From assembly GCF_900019265.1 (NCBI RefSeq), contig NZ_CYGX02000060.1:55990-119989 (forward strand): 64,000 nt of DNA, given 5' to 3'. Each line of letters starts with the position of its first letter. The first letter of the stretch is position 1. The notes under the pieces are model-generated. The model was not told where the DNA came from. It saw nothing but the letters and a program-made list of their open reading frames with translations, and did no database searches. The DNA comes from Paraburkholderia ribeironis. Lineage in GTDB: Bacteria > Pseudomonadota > Gammaproteobacteria > Burkholderiales > Burkholderiaceae. A program made the position numbers and the translations under genes. Below are positions 1-8,519 of the stretch, piece after piece.

Positions 1-382
1 CCATCGCCTCGCGCGAATAGTCCGCTTGCAGTTTCTGCAGACGCTCCGCGGGAATGGCGGCGGCCGGTATGTTCAGACTGGCGAACGACGGCATGGGCGG
101 TAGCGAACCCGCAGCCAGCTTGCTGAAATCGGGCATGCCTGGAAACGACGGCAGTTGCGGGAAACCCATTTGCGGGATGCCTGGCAGTTGCGGCACCAGC
201 GGCATTGTGAACGACCCGCCGCTCGCGCCGGGTGGCGTGCCGAGCGAACGCCATGCGTTCATCCAGGCGTCGAATAAATGCTGCATGCCTGCGGCGGACG
301 TGAAGCCGCTCGTACCGGGCTGCTGCGTGTGCTCCGTCGAGGAGTCCGTGGTGTGGGAAGCTGAGGAATGTGATGCCGCCAT
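1..382 (-). CDS. phaC: Class I poly(3-hydroxyalkanoate) synthase, N-terminal part
   Basis: This gene runs off the left edge, so only about 127 N-terminal residues are present. Read on the minus strand from the ATG at 382 it begins MAASHSSASHTTDSST and continues through a Pro/Met/Gly-rich stretch to LQKLQADYSREAM. That last motif is typical of the start of the PhaC_N domain. The variable N-terminal segment also fits class I synthases of Burkholderiaceae. PhaC polymerises (R)-3-hydroxyacyl-CoA into storage polyester on granule surfaces. The alpha/beta-hydrolase domain with the lipase-box cysteine lies outside the window, so catalytic competence cannot be judged. Confidence 0.8.
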   Translation of the reverse strand, partial: MAASHSSASHTTDSSTEHTQQPGTSGFTSAAGMQHLFDAWMNAWRSLGTPPGASGGSFTMPLVPQLPGIPQMGFPQLPSFPGMPDFSKLAAGSLPPMPSFASLNIPAAAIPAERLQKLQADYSREAM

Positions 383-498
383 GCCTGCTTTTGACCGGTA
401 AGTCCTTGCGGACGGGTTGAGAGGCAGGTTCGTGAGCACGTGAGCGACTGCTCGCGCCTCGTCACGCCCTGTCTCATGTAGAGGAGCTCTCGAGGAAC

Positions 499-528
499 AT
501 TCTTGCTCCCCATCACAAGGCATGTCAA
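499..528 (-). promoter_or_regulatory. Candidate phaC promoter
   Basis: On the minus strand a perfect TTGACA (528-523) is followed after 18 bp by AAGAAT (504-499), about 115 bp upstream of the phaC ATG. This is a plausible sigma70 promoter. The -10 matches four of six consensus bases. Confidence 0.45.
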
Positions 529-821
529 TGCTTGTTCCCGATTTTGCCGCAGTGCGACAGTTTTTTAATTATCGTTTTCCCTGTGTAGCAGATCGCGCTT
601 TTGGGAGTCGCGCGATTGAAGCTGCAGAAAAACGAATAACATCTCATTTTGCATGGACTTATGTGACGTTGTCCGTTCGGGGGCAGACATTTTTTTCGCC
701 AGATCCGTGCCATCGACACGAATCCGGCAGTGCAGCAAAAACGCGCTGCGCGACTCGGAACAAACCCTCATACGATACTCGCGGCAACGCATCCCGCCAG
801 TCGCCGTGGCGCCCATAGGCA

Positions 822-854
822 GCCCGCCGGATGACGAAACATCATCCGGCGGGC
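822..854 (-). terminator. Strong hairpin downstream of pgeF
   Basis: A 13-bp perfect stem (GCCCGCCGGATGA, 822-834) pairs with 842-854 around a 7-nt loop, 57 bp past the pgeF stop codon. It has no U-run on the minus strand. It may be a weak or Rho-assisted terminator, or an mRNA-stabilising 3' stem. Confidence 0.45.
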
Positions 855-911
855 GGGCCTGTCGATCCGAAACGGGATTGGCGCGCGCCGGACGGTGCGC
901 GGCGTCGCGAG

Positions 912-1775
912 CTAGTCCGCGAGCGTCTGCGCCTGATCGTCCAGCCAGATCAGCGCGGCCATGCGGCCGGTATCGCGATCGCGGCGATACGAATAGAAAC
1001 GATCACGTTGCGTGACCGTGCAGAGATCGCCGCCGACGATCCGCGTCACGCCGAGCGCCTCTAGACGCAAGCGCGCCAGCGCCGGCAGATCGGCGAGATA
1101 CTTGCCGGGATGTTTCGGATGCCCGACGAATGCGTTGGCCGTGGCGTCGCGTTGCGCGCCGTCGACGCCGGTCATGAAGGCGTCACGCACATCGGGGCCG
1201 ACTTCAAACGCGCCGGGACCGATCGACGGCCCTAGATACGCATGCAATGCGCCCGCCTCCACGCCGGCGAGCGCCGCAACGCGCCGCGCGGTCTGCTCGA
1301 CGATGCCCGCCGCCAGTCCGCGCCAGCCCGCATGCGCCGCACCGACCGCACGGCCCGCTTCATCGCACAACAGCACCGGCATGCAATCGGCCACCAGCAC
1401 GACACACACCGTGCCGGCACGATCAGTGACGCTCGCATCGGCGCGCGTCGGCGGGCCGCCCGCCTGCGCCTGCGCGAGAACGTCCTCGGCTCGCACGATG
1501 GCGGCGCCGTGAATCTGCTCGAGCCACGCGGCCTCGCTCACGCCGGCGAGACCCAGCAGACGCGCCCGATTGAGCGCGACCGCGGCCGGCTCGTCAGCGG
1601 TTTTCATGCCCAGATTCAGGCCGCCAGGCTGGTCCGCACCATCCTGCCAGCGGCCGTATGGCGCGCGACTCACGCCGCCATTGCGTGTGGTGACGAACGC
1701 TCGCACGCGCGGCGACACATTCCATGCGGGTTGCACGACATCGGCGAAGCTCAGTTCCGGCAGGCTCGGGCTCAT
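912..1775 (-). CDS. pgeF: Peptidoglycan editing factor PgeF (YfiH/DUF152 family)
   Basis: This 287-aa protein of the YfiH multicopper-oxidase-like fold shows the family metal/catalytic triad: H89 in EQIHG, C131 in VADCMP and H148 in AAHAGWRG. Members act as purine nucleoside phosphorylase/adenosine deaminase-like enzymes in vitro. They are also credited with preventing misincorporation of non-canonical residues into peptidoglycan. The start overlaps the rluD stop by 4 bp (ATGA type), so the gene is translationally coupled to rluD, the usual arrangement in proteobacteria. The length is normal. Confidence 0.9.
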   Translation of the reverse strand: MSPSLPELSFADVVQPAWNVSPRVRAFVTTRNGGVSRAPYGRWQDGADQPGGLNLGMKTADEPAAVALNRARLLGLAGVSEAAWLEQIHGAAIVRAEDVLAQAQAGGPPTRADASVTDRAGTVCVVLVADCMPVLLCDEAGRAVGAAHAGWRGLAAGIVEQTARRVAALAGVEAGALHAYLGPSIGPGAFEVGPDVRDAFMTGVDGAQRDATANAFVGHPKHPGKYLADLPALARLRLEALGVTRIVGGDLCTVTQRDRFYSYRRDRDTGRMAALIWLDDQAQTLAD

Positions 1776-3067
1776 GCGCGATCGTCCTCGTCGGGGTTAT
1801 CGTGGTCAGCGTCGTGGTCAGCGGCCGCATCAGCTGCGTCGTCGTGACCGGGCGTGCCGTCTTCGTGCGCATCCTCGTCGAGCGATGCGTCGTAGTCATC
1901 GTCCTCATAGTACGTCTCGTCGAACTCGCCCGCAGCGTCGCGCCCAAGACCGAGCGCCGCCGACAGCACCTCGATGTCTTGCGGCACATCAGCGCGCCAT
2001 TGCATCGTGCGGCCGGTTTGCGGATGAATCAGTCCGAGCCGCCACGCATGCAGCGCCTGACGCGCGAACCCGTCGGGCAGCGGCGTGACCGAGCGCTTGC
2101 CGCGAGCGCGTCCATACACGGGATCGCCGAGCAGCGGATGGCCGATGTGCGCGCAATGCACGCGAATCTGATGGGTGCGGCCGGTTTCCAGATCGCAGTG
2201 AATCGCCGTCACCGGCTGACGCTGCCAGATCGCCGAATCGACCCGGCGGAAATGCGTGCGCGCCGGCTTGCCCGAGGCGCCCGTCACCACCGCCATGCGC
2301 GTGCGTTCGCGCGGATCGCGGCCGATCGGCGCGTCGATCGTGCCTTCCTCGGGCATGTTGCCCCACACCAGCGCGAGGTAACGGCGCTTCACGGTGCGCG
2401 CCTGCAATTGCCGCACGAGGTCGGTCTGCGCCTCTAGCGTGCGCGCCACCACCATCAGGCCGGAGGTTTCCTTGTCGAGCCGGTGCACGATGCCCGCACG
2501 CGGCAGGCCGGCTGCGGCGTCGCCATAGCGGTACAGCAAGCCGTTGAGCACAGTGCCGCTCCAGTTGCCGGCCGCCGGATGCACCACCATGCCGGCCGGC
2601 TTGTTGATCACCACCAGCGTGTCGTCCTCATAGACGATCTCGAGCGGCACCGGCTCAGGCGTGAACGCGAGCTGCTCCGGCAGCAGATCGGGCACGAGCT
2701 CGATGGTCGCGCCAAGCGGCACTGGCTGACGAATCTTCGCCGGCTTGCCGTCGATGCGCACCCGCTCGGCTTCGATCCAGCTTTGCAGGCGGTTGCGCGA
2801 GAATTCGGGAAACACCCGCGCGAGCACCTTGTCGAGGCGCTCGCCCGCCAGCTCGTCGGGCACCACCGCGCTGCGCGGACTTTCGTCCGCCACCCGGCTC
2901 GCCACGCTCGGCACCATGGCCGGCGTGGCAGCGGCAAGAGCGTCGCTGGCGAGATCGTCGTCGATGGAATCGACGCCCAACGCGTCGGAGGGATCGGCGC
3001 TTACGCTATAATCTTCGTTGCTATTCCCGGTACCGGTTGCGGCGCCTGGAGTATTTGAGCTGGTCAT
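1772..3067 (-). CDS. rluD: 23S rRNA pseudouridine(1911/1915/1917) synthase RluD
   Basis: This RluA-family pseudouridine synthase has an N-terminal S4 RNA-binding domain (about residues 75-125) and a catalytic domain. The motif HRLDKETSG carries the catalytic Asp198. RluD modifies helix 69 of 23S rRNA. At 431 aa it is about 100 residues longer than E. coli RluD. The extra length is an acidic N-terminal segment (about 70 aa) and a C-terminal tail of about 50 aa very rich in Asp and His. The first ATG lies only 38 bp from the divergent bamD start. An internal start (for example Met51) cannot be excluded. It is coupled to pgeF downstream. Confidence 0.9.
   Translation of the reverse strand: MTSSNTPGAATGTGNSNEDYSVSADPSDALGVDSIDDDLASDALAAATPAMVPSVASRVADESPRSAVVPDELAGERLDKVLARVFPEFSRNRLQSWIEAERVRIDGKPAKIRQPVPLGATIELVPDLLPEQLAFTPEPVPLEIVYEDDTLVVINKPAGMVVHPAAGNWSGTVLNGLLYRYGDAAAGLPRAGIVHRLDKETSGLMVVARTLEAQTDLVRQLQARTVKRRYLALVWGNMPEEGTIDAPIGRDPRERTRMAVVTGASGKPARTHFRRVDSAIWQRQPVTAIHCDLETGRTHQIRVHCAHIGHPLLGDPVYGRARGKRSVTPLPDGFARQALHAWRLGLIHPQTGRTMQWRADVPQDIEVLSAALGLGRDAAGEFDETYYEDDDYDASLDEDAHEDGTPGHDDAADAAADHDADHDNPDEDDRA
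3007..3012 (+). promoter_or_regulatory. Candidate bamD -10 element inside the rluD 5' end
   Basis: A perfect TATAAT lies 94 bp upstream of the chosen bamD start, within the N-terminal coding part of divergent rluD. No good -35 is seen at 16-18 bp, so only the -10 is supported. Confidence 0.4.
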
Positions 3068-3105
3068 TGAATCTGGGTCACCTGGACGTAAAGCTAGACT
3101 GGAAA

Positions 3106-3966
3106 ATGCGAGCCTTGAACACCATCACTGAAGCGGCGATCAATTTGGCGGCCATCAAGAAGGCGGCCCGGAAAGTGGCCGGATACATTGCGTGTGCCGC
3201 GGCCGTCGTCGCTGTTGCGGCTTGCCACGGCCTGCCGGAAAAGACCGACGAAACGGCAACGTGGAATAACAACAAATTATATACGGAGGCAAACGACGCC
3301 TTGAGCGGTGGTGACTTCGGCAAATGCGCGAAGTATTTCGAAATGCTCGAGGGCCGCGACCCATTCGGCCATTTCGCGCAGCAGGCGCAGATCAACGTCG
3401 CGTACTGCAACTGGAAAGACAATGAAAACGCCGCCGCCGACCAGGCGATCGACCGCTTCATCCAGTTGCATCCGGATCATCCGGACATCGCTTATGCGTA
3501 TTACCTGAAGGGCATGATCCACTTCAACGACGATCTCGGTCTGTTCGGCCGCTTTTCCGGCCAGGACATGAGCGAGCGCGATCCGAAGTCGCTGCGCGAG
3601 TCGTACGACGCGTTCAAGGTGGTGGTCGACCGCTACCCGAACAGCAAGTACGCACCGGACGCCGCGCAACGCATGCGCTATATCGTGAACGCGCTGGCGT
3701 CACACGAAGTCCACGCGGCGGACTACTACTACCGCCGTGGCGCCTATGTGGCCGCGATCAACCGCGCGCAACTGGCGTTGCGCGAGTACAAGAACGCCCC
3801 GGCGATCGAAGACGCGCTGCACATCATGATGCTGTCGTATGAAAAGCTGGGCCAGCAGCAACTGGCCGACGACACCAAGCGCGTGCTGGCCGGCACCTTC
3901 CCCGACAGCCCGTACATTACGGGTCATGCAAGGCCCGGTGCGCAGAAGTCGTGGTGGCAGTTCTAA
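3106..3966 (+). CDS. bamD: Outer membrane protein assembly factor BamD
   Basis: This 286-aa lipoprotein has an N-terminal signal segment ending in a lipobox (AVAAC, lipidated Cys40), followed by TPR-like repeats characteristic of BamD/ComL. BamD is the essential lipoprotein of the BAM complex that inserts beta-barrel proteins into the outer membrane. The ATG at 3106 is chosen because it gives a compact signal peptide and clears the divergent rluD start. The open frame extends upstream to 3037, which would overlap rluD. A bidirectional terminator follows. Confidence 0.9.
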   Translation: MRALNTITEAAINLAAIKKAARKVAGYIACAAAVVAVAACHGLPEKTDETATWNNNKLYTEANDALSGGDFGKCAKYFEMLEGRDPFGHFAQQAQINVAYCNWKDNENAAADQAIDRFIQLHPDHPDIAYAYYLKGMIHFNDDLGLFGRFSGQDMSERDPKSLRESYDAFKVVVDRYPNSKYAPDAAQRMRYIVNALASHEVHAADYYYRRGAYVAAINRAQLALREYKNAPAIEDALHIMMLSYEKLGQQQLADDTKRVLAGTFPDSPYITGHARPGAQKSWWQF

Positions 3967-3994
3967 CGCGCGCCACGCACTGACGTTCAGTTGA

Positions 3995-4033
3995 AAAAAA
4001 CGCCACGACTTTCATTCGGTCGTGGCGTTTTTG
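3995..4033. terminator. Bidirectional terminator between bamD and rlmD
   Basis: The stem AACGCCACGAC pairs with GTCGTGGCGTT around the loop TTTCATTCG. It is flanked by an A-run on the left and a T-run on the right, so it can stop transcripts from both convergent genes. Confidence 0.85.
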
Positions 4034-4125
4034 TTTGTGCGGACCCTGGGCCTTCGTCCGTTACTTTGTCGGCAAGAGACGGCTGAGCGCAACGGCCAGC
4101 CGCTTTGCCGCGTCGAAGTGCGCGC

Positions 4126-5580
4126 TCAGTCCCGCTCGAACAACGCGATCGACTCCACATGCGACGTGTGCGGGAACATGTTCACGACCCCCGCGCCGAC
4201 CAGCCGATAGCCGGCCTCATGCACGAGCAGGCCTGCATCGCGAGCGAGCGTCGCCGGATTGCACGACACATAGACGATCCGCTTCGGCAGCGGCCCGGCG
4301 CCGCTCTGCGCGATCTCCGCCAGCGCCTTGGCAATGGCCAGCGCGCCTTCGCGCGGCGGGTCGACGAGGAATTTATCGAAGTGGCCGAGCGCGCGCAGGT
4401 CGTCGGCCGTGACTTCGAACAGATTGCGGCACGCGAACGACGTATGCGCCGCCACGCCGTTCAGCTCCGCATTGGCCAGCGCACGCGAGGTCAGCACTTC
4501 ACTGCCTTCGATGCCGACCACTTCCTTCGCGATCCGCGCGAGCGGCAGCGTGAAGTTGCCGATCCCGCAGAACAGATCGAGCACGCGATCCGTGCGCGCC
4601 GGCGCCAGCAGCCGCAACGCGCGGCTGACCAGCACTCGGTTGATCTCGTGATTCACCTGGGTGAAGTCGGTCGGCTTGAACGGCATGCGGATGTTGTATT
4701 CCGGCAGCGTGTAGTCCAGTTGCACGTCGAGCGGATAGAACGGCGTGACCGTGTCCGGGCCGCCCGGCTGCAGCCAGAATTGCACCTTGTGCTCGTCGGC
4801 GAAATCACGCAGCACCTGTTCGTCGGCGGCATTGATCGGTTCGAGGTTGCGCAGCACCAGCGCCGTGACCGACGAGCCGACCGCCAGCTCGAGCTGCGGC
4901 ATGCGGTCGTAGATCGACAGTTTGCGGACCATGAAACGCAGCGGCATCAGCATCGCCGACACATGCGGCGGCAGCACTTCGCAGGTTTTCATGTCGGCGA
5001 TGTAGCTGCTCTTCTTCTCGTGAAAGCCGATCCGCATGCCGCCCTTTTCCGGCAGATAGCGCACAGTCAGGCGCGCCCGATAGCGATAACCCCAGGCCGG
5101 CCCGTGAATCGGCCGGAATACCGTTTCCGGGCGCAGCTTCGCCAGATGCTGCAGGTTGTCCTCGAGCACGCGCTGCTTGACGGCGACCTGGGCGCGGATG
5201 TCGAGATGCTGCATCGAACAGCCGCCGCAGATATCGAAGTAGCTGCATTTCGGCTTGGTGCGCATCACGCTTTCGCGGAACACCTGGACGACTTCGGCCT
5301 GCTCGAATTTCGGCTTGCTGCGATGCGTCGAGTAGCTGACGCGCTCGCCGGGCAATGCGCCTTCGACGAAAATCACCTTGCCGGGCGTGCCATCCTCGCT
5401 CACGGTGCGGCCAACGCCGCGCGCTTCCATATCGAGCGAGACGATCTCGATGACCGGTTCGTCGCCGGTGACGACGAGCGCTGGCGTGGGACGGGGCGCC
5501 TTGTGGTGCTTCGGGTGCTTCGGGTGCTTCGGGTGCTTCGGGTGCTTCGGCGGGCGACGATGGGGGGCAGTTCGGGACAC
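4126..5580 (-). CDS. rlmD: 23S rRNA (uracil(1939)-C(5))-methyltransferase RlmD
   Basis: The protein has a TRAM domain, the iron-sulfur cysteine cluster (C-x5-C-x2-C in CSYFDICGGC), the SAM-binding motif DLFCGIGNFTLPL and the catalytic motif VSCNPATLARD near the C-terminus. These are the hallmarks of RumA/RlmD. The start is placed at the GTG at 5580 because an AGGAAG ribosome binding site sits just upstream. The frame is open to a GTG at 5631. Oddly, the N-terminus carries five Pro-Lys-His units encoded by a 9-bp tandem repeat. The protein is otherwise of normal length (484 aa). Confidence 0.9.
   Translation of the reverse strand: MSRTAPHRRPPKHPKHPKHPKHPKHHKAPRPTPALVVTGDEPVIEIVSLDMEARGVGRTVSEDGTPGKVIFVEGALPGERVSYSTHRSKPKFEQAEVVQVFRESVMRTKPKCSYFDICGGCSMQHLDIRAQVAVKQRVLEDNLQHLAKLRPETVFRPIHGPAWGYRYRARLTVRYLPEKGGMRIGFHEKKSSYIADMKTCEVLPPHVSAMLMPLRFMVRKLSIYDRMPQLELAVGSSVTALVLRNLEPINAADEQVLRDFADEHKVQFWLQPGGPDTVTPFYPLDVQLDYTLPEYNIRMPFKPTDFTQVNHEINRVLVSRALRLLAPARTDRVLDLFCGIGNFTLPLARIAKEVVGIEGSEVLTSRALANAELNGVAAHTSFACRNLFEVTADDLRALGHFDKFLVDPPREGALAIAKALAEIAQSGAGPLPKRIVYVSCNPATLARDAGLLVHEAGYRLVGAGVVNMFPHTSHVESIALFERD
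5505..5549. repeat. 9-bp tandem repeat within the rlmD 5' end
   Basis: Five exact consecutive copies of GGTGCTTCG (plus-strand sense). On the coding strand they encode repeated Pro-Lys-His. Copy-number change stays in frame. Confidence 0.9.
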
Positions 5581-5709
5581 CTGCGACTTCCTGACAAACT
5601 TGGGGGAAAGGCGAGATTGTAGACGAAGCACGGCGCTGGCCGACGATCCGGCGCGGCGCTTCGTCAGCGGCGGCAGCAGCGGGCCTGACAGCGGGCCAAC
5701 GATGGACGG

Positions 5710-6486
5710 CTACTGATCGAACGCCGCCAGATACTCTGCCCATTGCGGCGCGGTTTCGAGCGCCAGCGCATTCTTGACGAGGTTGATCTCGTCAGCATAC
5801 TCGGACGGCGAAAAGCCGCCTCGCATCAGCTGGAAGCGGCAATACAGCAGGTAAGTGTTGACGACGTCGGTCTCGCAATAGTTGCGGATTTCCTCGATAC
5901 GGCCTTGCTGGTACGCCTGCCACACCTGACTGCCGTCCATGCCCATCTTGCCGGGAAAGCCGCACATCTTCGCGAGCGCGTCGAGCGGCGCGTTGGCGCG
6001 CGCCTGATACATCGCGAGCACGTCCATCAGATCCGTGTGACGCGCGTGATAGCGGCTGATGTAGTTGTTCCACTTGAACTCGCGGTCGTCCTCGCCGAGA
6101 TCCCAGAAGCGATAAGCGGGAATGCCATTGACGAGCGCACGGTAGTTCAGCACCGGCAGGTCGAAGCCGCCGCCATTCCACGACACGAGCTGCGGCGTGT
6201 ACTTCTCGATCACGCGATAGAACGATTGCACCAGCGCTGCCTCACCGTCTTCCAGCGTGCCGAGCGAGCGCACCCGGAAACCGTTGTTGTCGCGGAACAC
6301 GCAGGAAATCGCCGCGATTCGCTGCAGGTGATGCGGCAGGAAATCGCTGCCGGTTTTTTCGCGACGCGCCGCGAACGCGTGCTCGGCGACTTCGGCGTCG
6401 GTGAGCGTGGCAGGCAAATCGTCGAGGCGGCGAATGCCGGCGACATCGGGAATCGTCTCGATGTCGAATACAAGAATCGGTGTCAT
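5710..6486 (-). CDS. Predicted 3'-5' exonuclease of the PolB-exonuclease-like family
   Basis: A 258-aa DEDD-fold nuclease. It begins MTPILVFDIETIPD, where D8 and E10 form Exo motif I. It has a further conserved SWNGGGFDLPVL (motif II) and YCETDVVNTYLL (motif III). It matches the family annotated as predicted exonuclease related to the PolB proofreading domain. Its in vivo substrate is not established. The ATG at 6486 is used because upstream codons run into rpoS. The start lies 4 bp past the rpoS stop, so it probably shares the rpoS transcript. Confidence 0.8.
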   Translation of the reverse strand: MTPILVFDIETIPDVAGIRRLDDLPATLTDAEVAEHAFAARREKTGSDFLPHHLQRIAAISCVFRDNNGFRVRSLGTLEDGEAALVQSFYRVIEKYTPQLVSWNGGGFDLPVLNYRALVNGIPAYRFWDLGEDDREFKWNNYISRYHARHTDLMDVLAMYQARANAPLDALAKMCGFPGKMGMDGSQVWQAYQQGRIEEIRNYCETDVVNTYLLYCRFQLMRGGFSPSEYADEINLVKNALALETAPQWAEYLAAFDQ

Positions 6487-6490
6487 CAGG

Positions 6491-7573
6491 TTATAGAACG
6501 GCGTCCTTGCGCACACCGTTTGAGGCGAAGAAGCGCTTGAGCCGCACCAGCGCTTCCTGTTGGATCTGGCGCACGCGCTCGCGCGTGAGGCCCATTTCAT
6601 CGGCCAGCTCTTCGAGCGTGGCGGGCTCGATGTGATTCAGTCCGAAGCGGCGCTCAATCACATGACGATGCTTGTCCGACAGGCGCGCGAGCCACGCGCG
6701 GGTCAGCGTCTCCAGCTCGCGATGCTGCACCTCGGCATCCGGCGACTGGCTCTGATCGTCGGATAGCAGATCGAGCAGACTGCTCGCCGGATCGAGATCG
6801 AGCGGCGCGTCGAGCGACGCGGTGTGCTCGTTCAGCGCGAGAATGTCGGTGACTTCGTCGGTGGTCTTGCCGGTCAGATAGGCGATGTCGTCGATGCTGG
6901 CGTCGCGCCGCTCGGCCGCTTCGCCGGAATTCATCGAATTCTTTTCCAGATGGCGCTTCGCGCGCAGCACCTGATTGAGCTCACGAATCACGTGCACTGG
7001 CAAACGCACGGTGCGCGCCTGATTCATGATCGCGCGCTCGATACTCTGGCGGATCCACCACGTGGCGTAAGTCGAAAACCGGAAGCCGCGCGTCGGATCG
7101 AACTTTTCGATCGCGTGCATCAGGCCGAGGTTGCCCTCTTCGATCAGATCCAGCAACGGCACGCCGCGATTCAGATAACCCTTGGCAATGCTGACGACGA
7201 GCCGCAGATTGCGCTCGATCATCACCTGCCGCGCGTCGAACTCGCCGGCCTTGGCAAGACGCGAATACTTCTGCTCCTCGTCGACGGTGAGAAGCGGCTT
7301 CACGCTGATGCGGTTCAGGTAATGCTGAATGGTGTCGGCCGTCAGCTCGGCTTGCAACAGTGCGCGGAAGTCGTCCGCGTCCGGCGCGGCTTCGCCCGCG
7401 CCTTCGCGGACATCGCCGCCTTCATCCACGCCGCCCTGGCGCTCCTCGAGATCGCGCTCGTCCGCGATCTCGTCTTCCACTTCCGAAGCGCCGGTTTCGT
7501 CCACCGCGCCGGACGTGGCTTGGCTGATCGTCTCAGACTCGGCTTGCGGCGGGCGGCGCTTCGATTTCGGCAT
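6491..7573 (-). CDS. rpoS: RNA polymerase sigma factor RpoS
   Basis: A 360-aa sigma70-family factor with region 2 (EEGNLGLMHAIEKFDPTRG and FSTYATWWIRQSIERAI) and a C-terminal region 4 helix-turn-helix (EELADEMGLTRERVRQIQQ). The acidic N-terminal extension of about 65 residues and the position directly after nlpD identify it as the stationary-phase/general stress sigma factor. It lies 16 bp downstream of nlpD, the conserved surE-pcm-nlpD-rpoS order. In related bacteria a promoter inside nlpD drives rpoS; none was confidently located here. Confidence 0.93.
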   Translation of the reverse strand: MPKSKRRPPQAESETISQATSGAVDETGASEVEDEIADERDLEERQGGVDEGGDVREGAGEAAPDADDFRALLQAELTADTIQHYLNRISVKPLLTVDEEQKYSRLAKAGEFDARQVMIERNLRLVVSIAKGYLNRGVPLLDLIEEGNLGLMHAIEKFDPTRGFRFSTYATWWIRQSIERAIMNQARTVRLPVHVIRELNQVLRAKRHLEKNSMNSGEAAERRDASIDDIAYLTGKTTDEVTDILALNEHTASLDAPLDLDPASSLLDLLSDDQSQSPDAEVQHRELETLTRAWLARLSDKHRHVIERRFGLNHIEPATLEELADEMGLTRERVRQIQQEALVRLKRFFASNGVRKDAVL

Positions 7574-7589
7574 GGTCGTATCGCTTGGC

Positions 7590-8519
7590 TTATTGCGGCG
7601 GCAAATACTTCAGTGGGTCGACAGGCTTACCCTGCCGGCGAACTTCGAAATGCAACATCACACGGTCTGAATCGCTATTGCCCATCTCAGCGATCTTCTG
7701 CCCTTTCGTGACCGCGTCCCCCTCTTTTACCATCAAAGCGCGGTTGTGTGCATACGCGGTGAGATAAGTTGCGTCATGCTTGATGATAATGAGATTGCCG
7801 TAACCACGCAGCCCATTTCCAGCATAAACGACACGACCATCGGCAGAAGCCTTGACTGGATCGCCCGCGGCGCCGCCGATATTGACGCCCTTGTTGCTCG
7901 AATCGTTGAAGGTGCCAAGCAACGGTCCACGCACCGGCCACGAAAACGCCACGTTGCCCGATGCGTTGGCGCTCGAGTCGGTGACGGCGCCCGCATTGGC
8001 CGGCGGTGTCGGCGCCGCGTTGTTCACCGAGCCATACAACGGCGGTGCCGTCATGCCGCCCGTGGCCGGCGTGCCGCCGAGCGGCGCGCTTTGCACGCCA
8101 GCACCGCCGCCAATCGGCGCAGTCGACACGCCTGGTGTCAACGCCGCCGTGTTCGCACCCGGCGGCACCACGCGCAGCAACTGGTCGACCTCGATCTGAT
8201 TCGGGTTGGTCAGATTGTTCCACGCCGAGATATCGCGGTAGTTCTGACCATTCTCCAATGCAATCCGGTACAGCGTATCGCCCGGCTTCACGCGATAGTA
8301 GCCCGGCGGCGGCGGTCCGAGCGGCGCAGCCGGCTGCGCGGCTTGCGTGCTGAGCACGCCGCCGCCCGAGCGGTCGACCACAGGCGCCTGGTCGAGTCGG
8401 GATGCACAGGCCGTCATCAACAGGGACAAGGCGAGCACGCACACGCTGCGCTGGGTTACGGACAGGGGGACATTCAAGCGGGTTCTTCGCATCGCGCGCA
8501 ACATACTCATCGGTGTCAA
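7590..8519 (-). CDS. nlpD: NlpD-like LysM/M23 (LytM) lipoprotein, amidase activator
   Basis: An outer membrane lipoprotein with a signal peptide ending SLLMTAC. It carries a LysM domain (begins YYRVKPGDTLYRIA, about residues 75-120), a Gly/Ala/Pro linker and a C-terminal LytM domain ending PLKYLPPQ. The LytM active site is degenerate (NKGVNIGG where active M23 enzymes have HxxxD), as in E. coli NlpD. It therefore probably activates an AmiC-type amidase rather than cutting peptidoglycan. The TTG at 8519 has a GGAG ribosome binding site 5 nt upstream and overlaps the pcm stop; ATG codons at 8510 and 8504 are alternatives. Confidence 0.88.
   Translation of the reverse strand: MTPMSMLRAMRRTRLNVPLSVTQRSVCVLALSLLMTACASRLDQAPVVDRSGGGVLSTQAAQPAAPLGPPPPGYYRVKPGDTLYRIALENGQNYRDISAWNNLTNPNQIEVDQLLRVVPPGANTAALTPGVSTAPIGGGAGVQSAPLGGTPATGGMTAPPLYGSVNNAAPTPPANAGAVTDSSANASGNVAFSWPVRGPLLGTFNDSSNKGVNIGGAAGDPVKASADGRVVYAGNGLRGYGNLIIIKHDATYLTAYAHNRALMVKEGDAVTKGQKIAEMGNSDSDRVMLHFEVRRQGKPVDPLKYLPPQ

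Larger units (their letters stand above)
383..911. other. Intergenic region phaC-pgeF
   Basis: These 529 bp hold no convincing gene. They contain the candidate phaC promoter, an AT-richer stretch around 550-710, and a strong hairpin near the pgeF end. Short ORFs here on both strands lack recognisable domains and ribosome binding sites. Confidence 0.6.
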
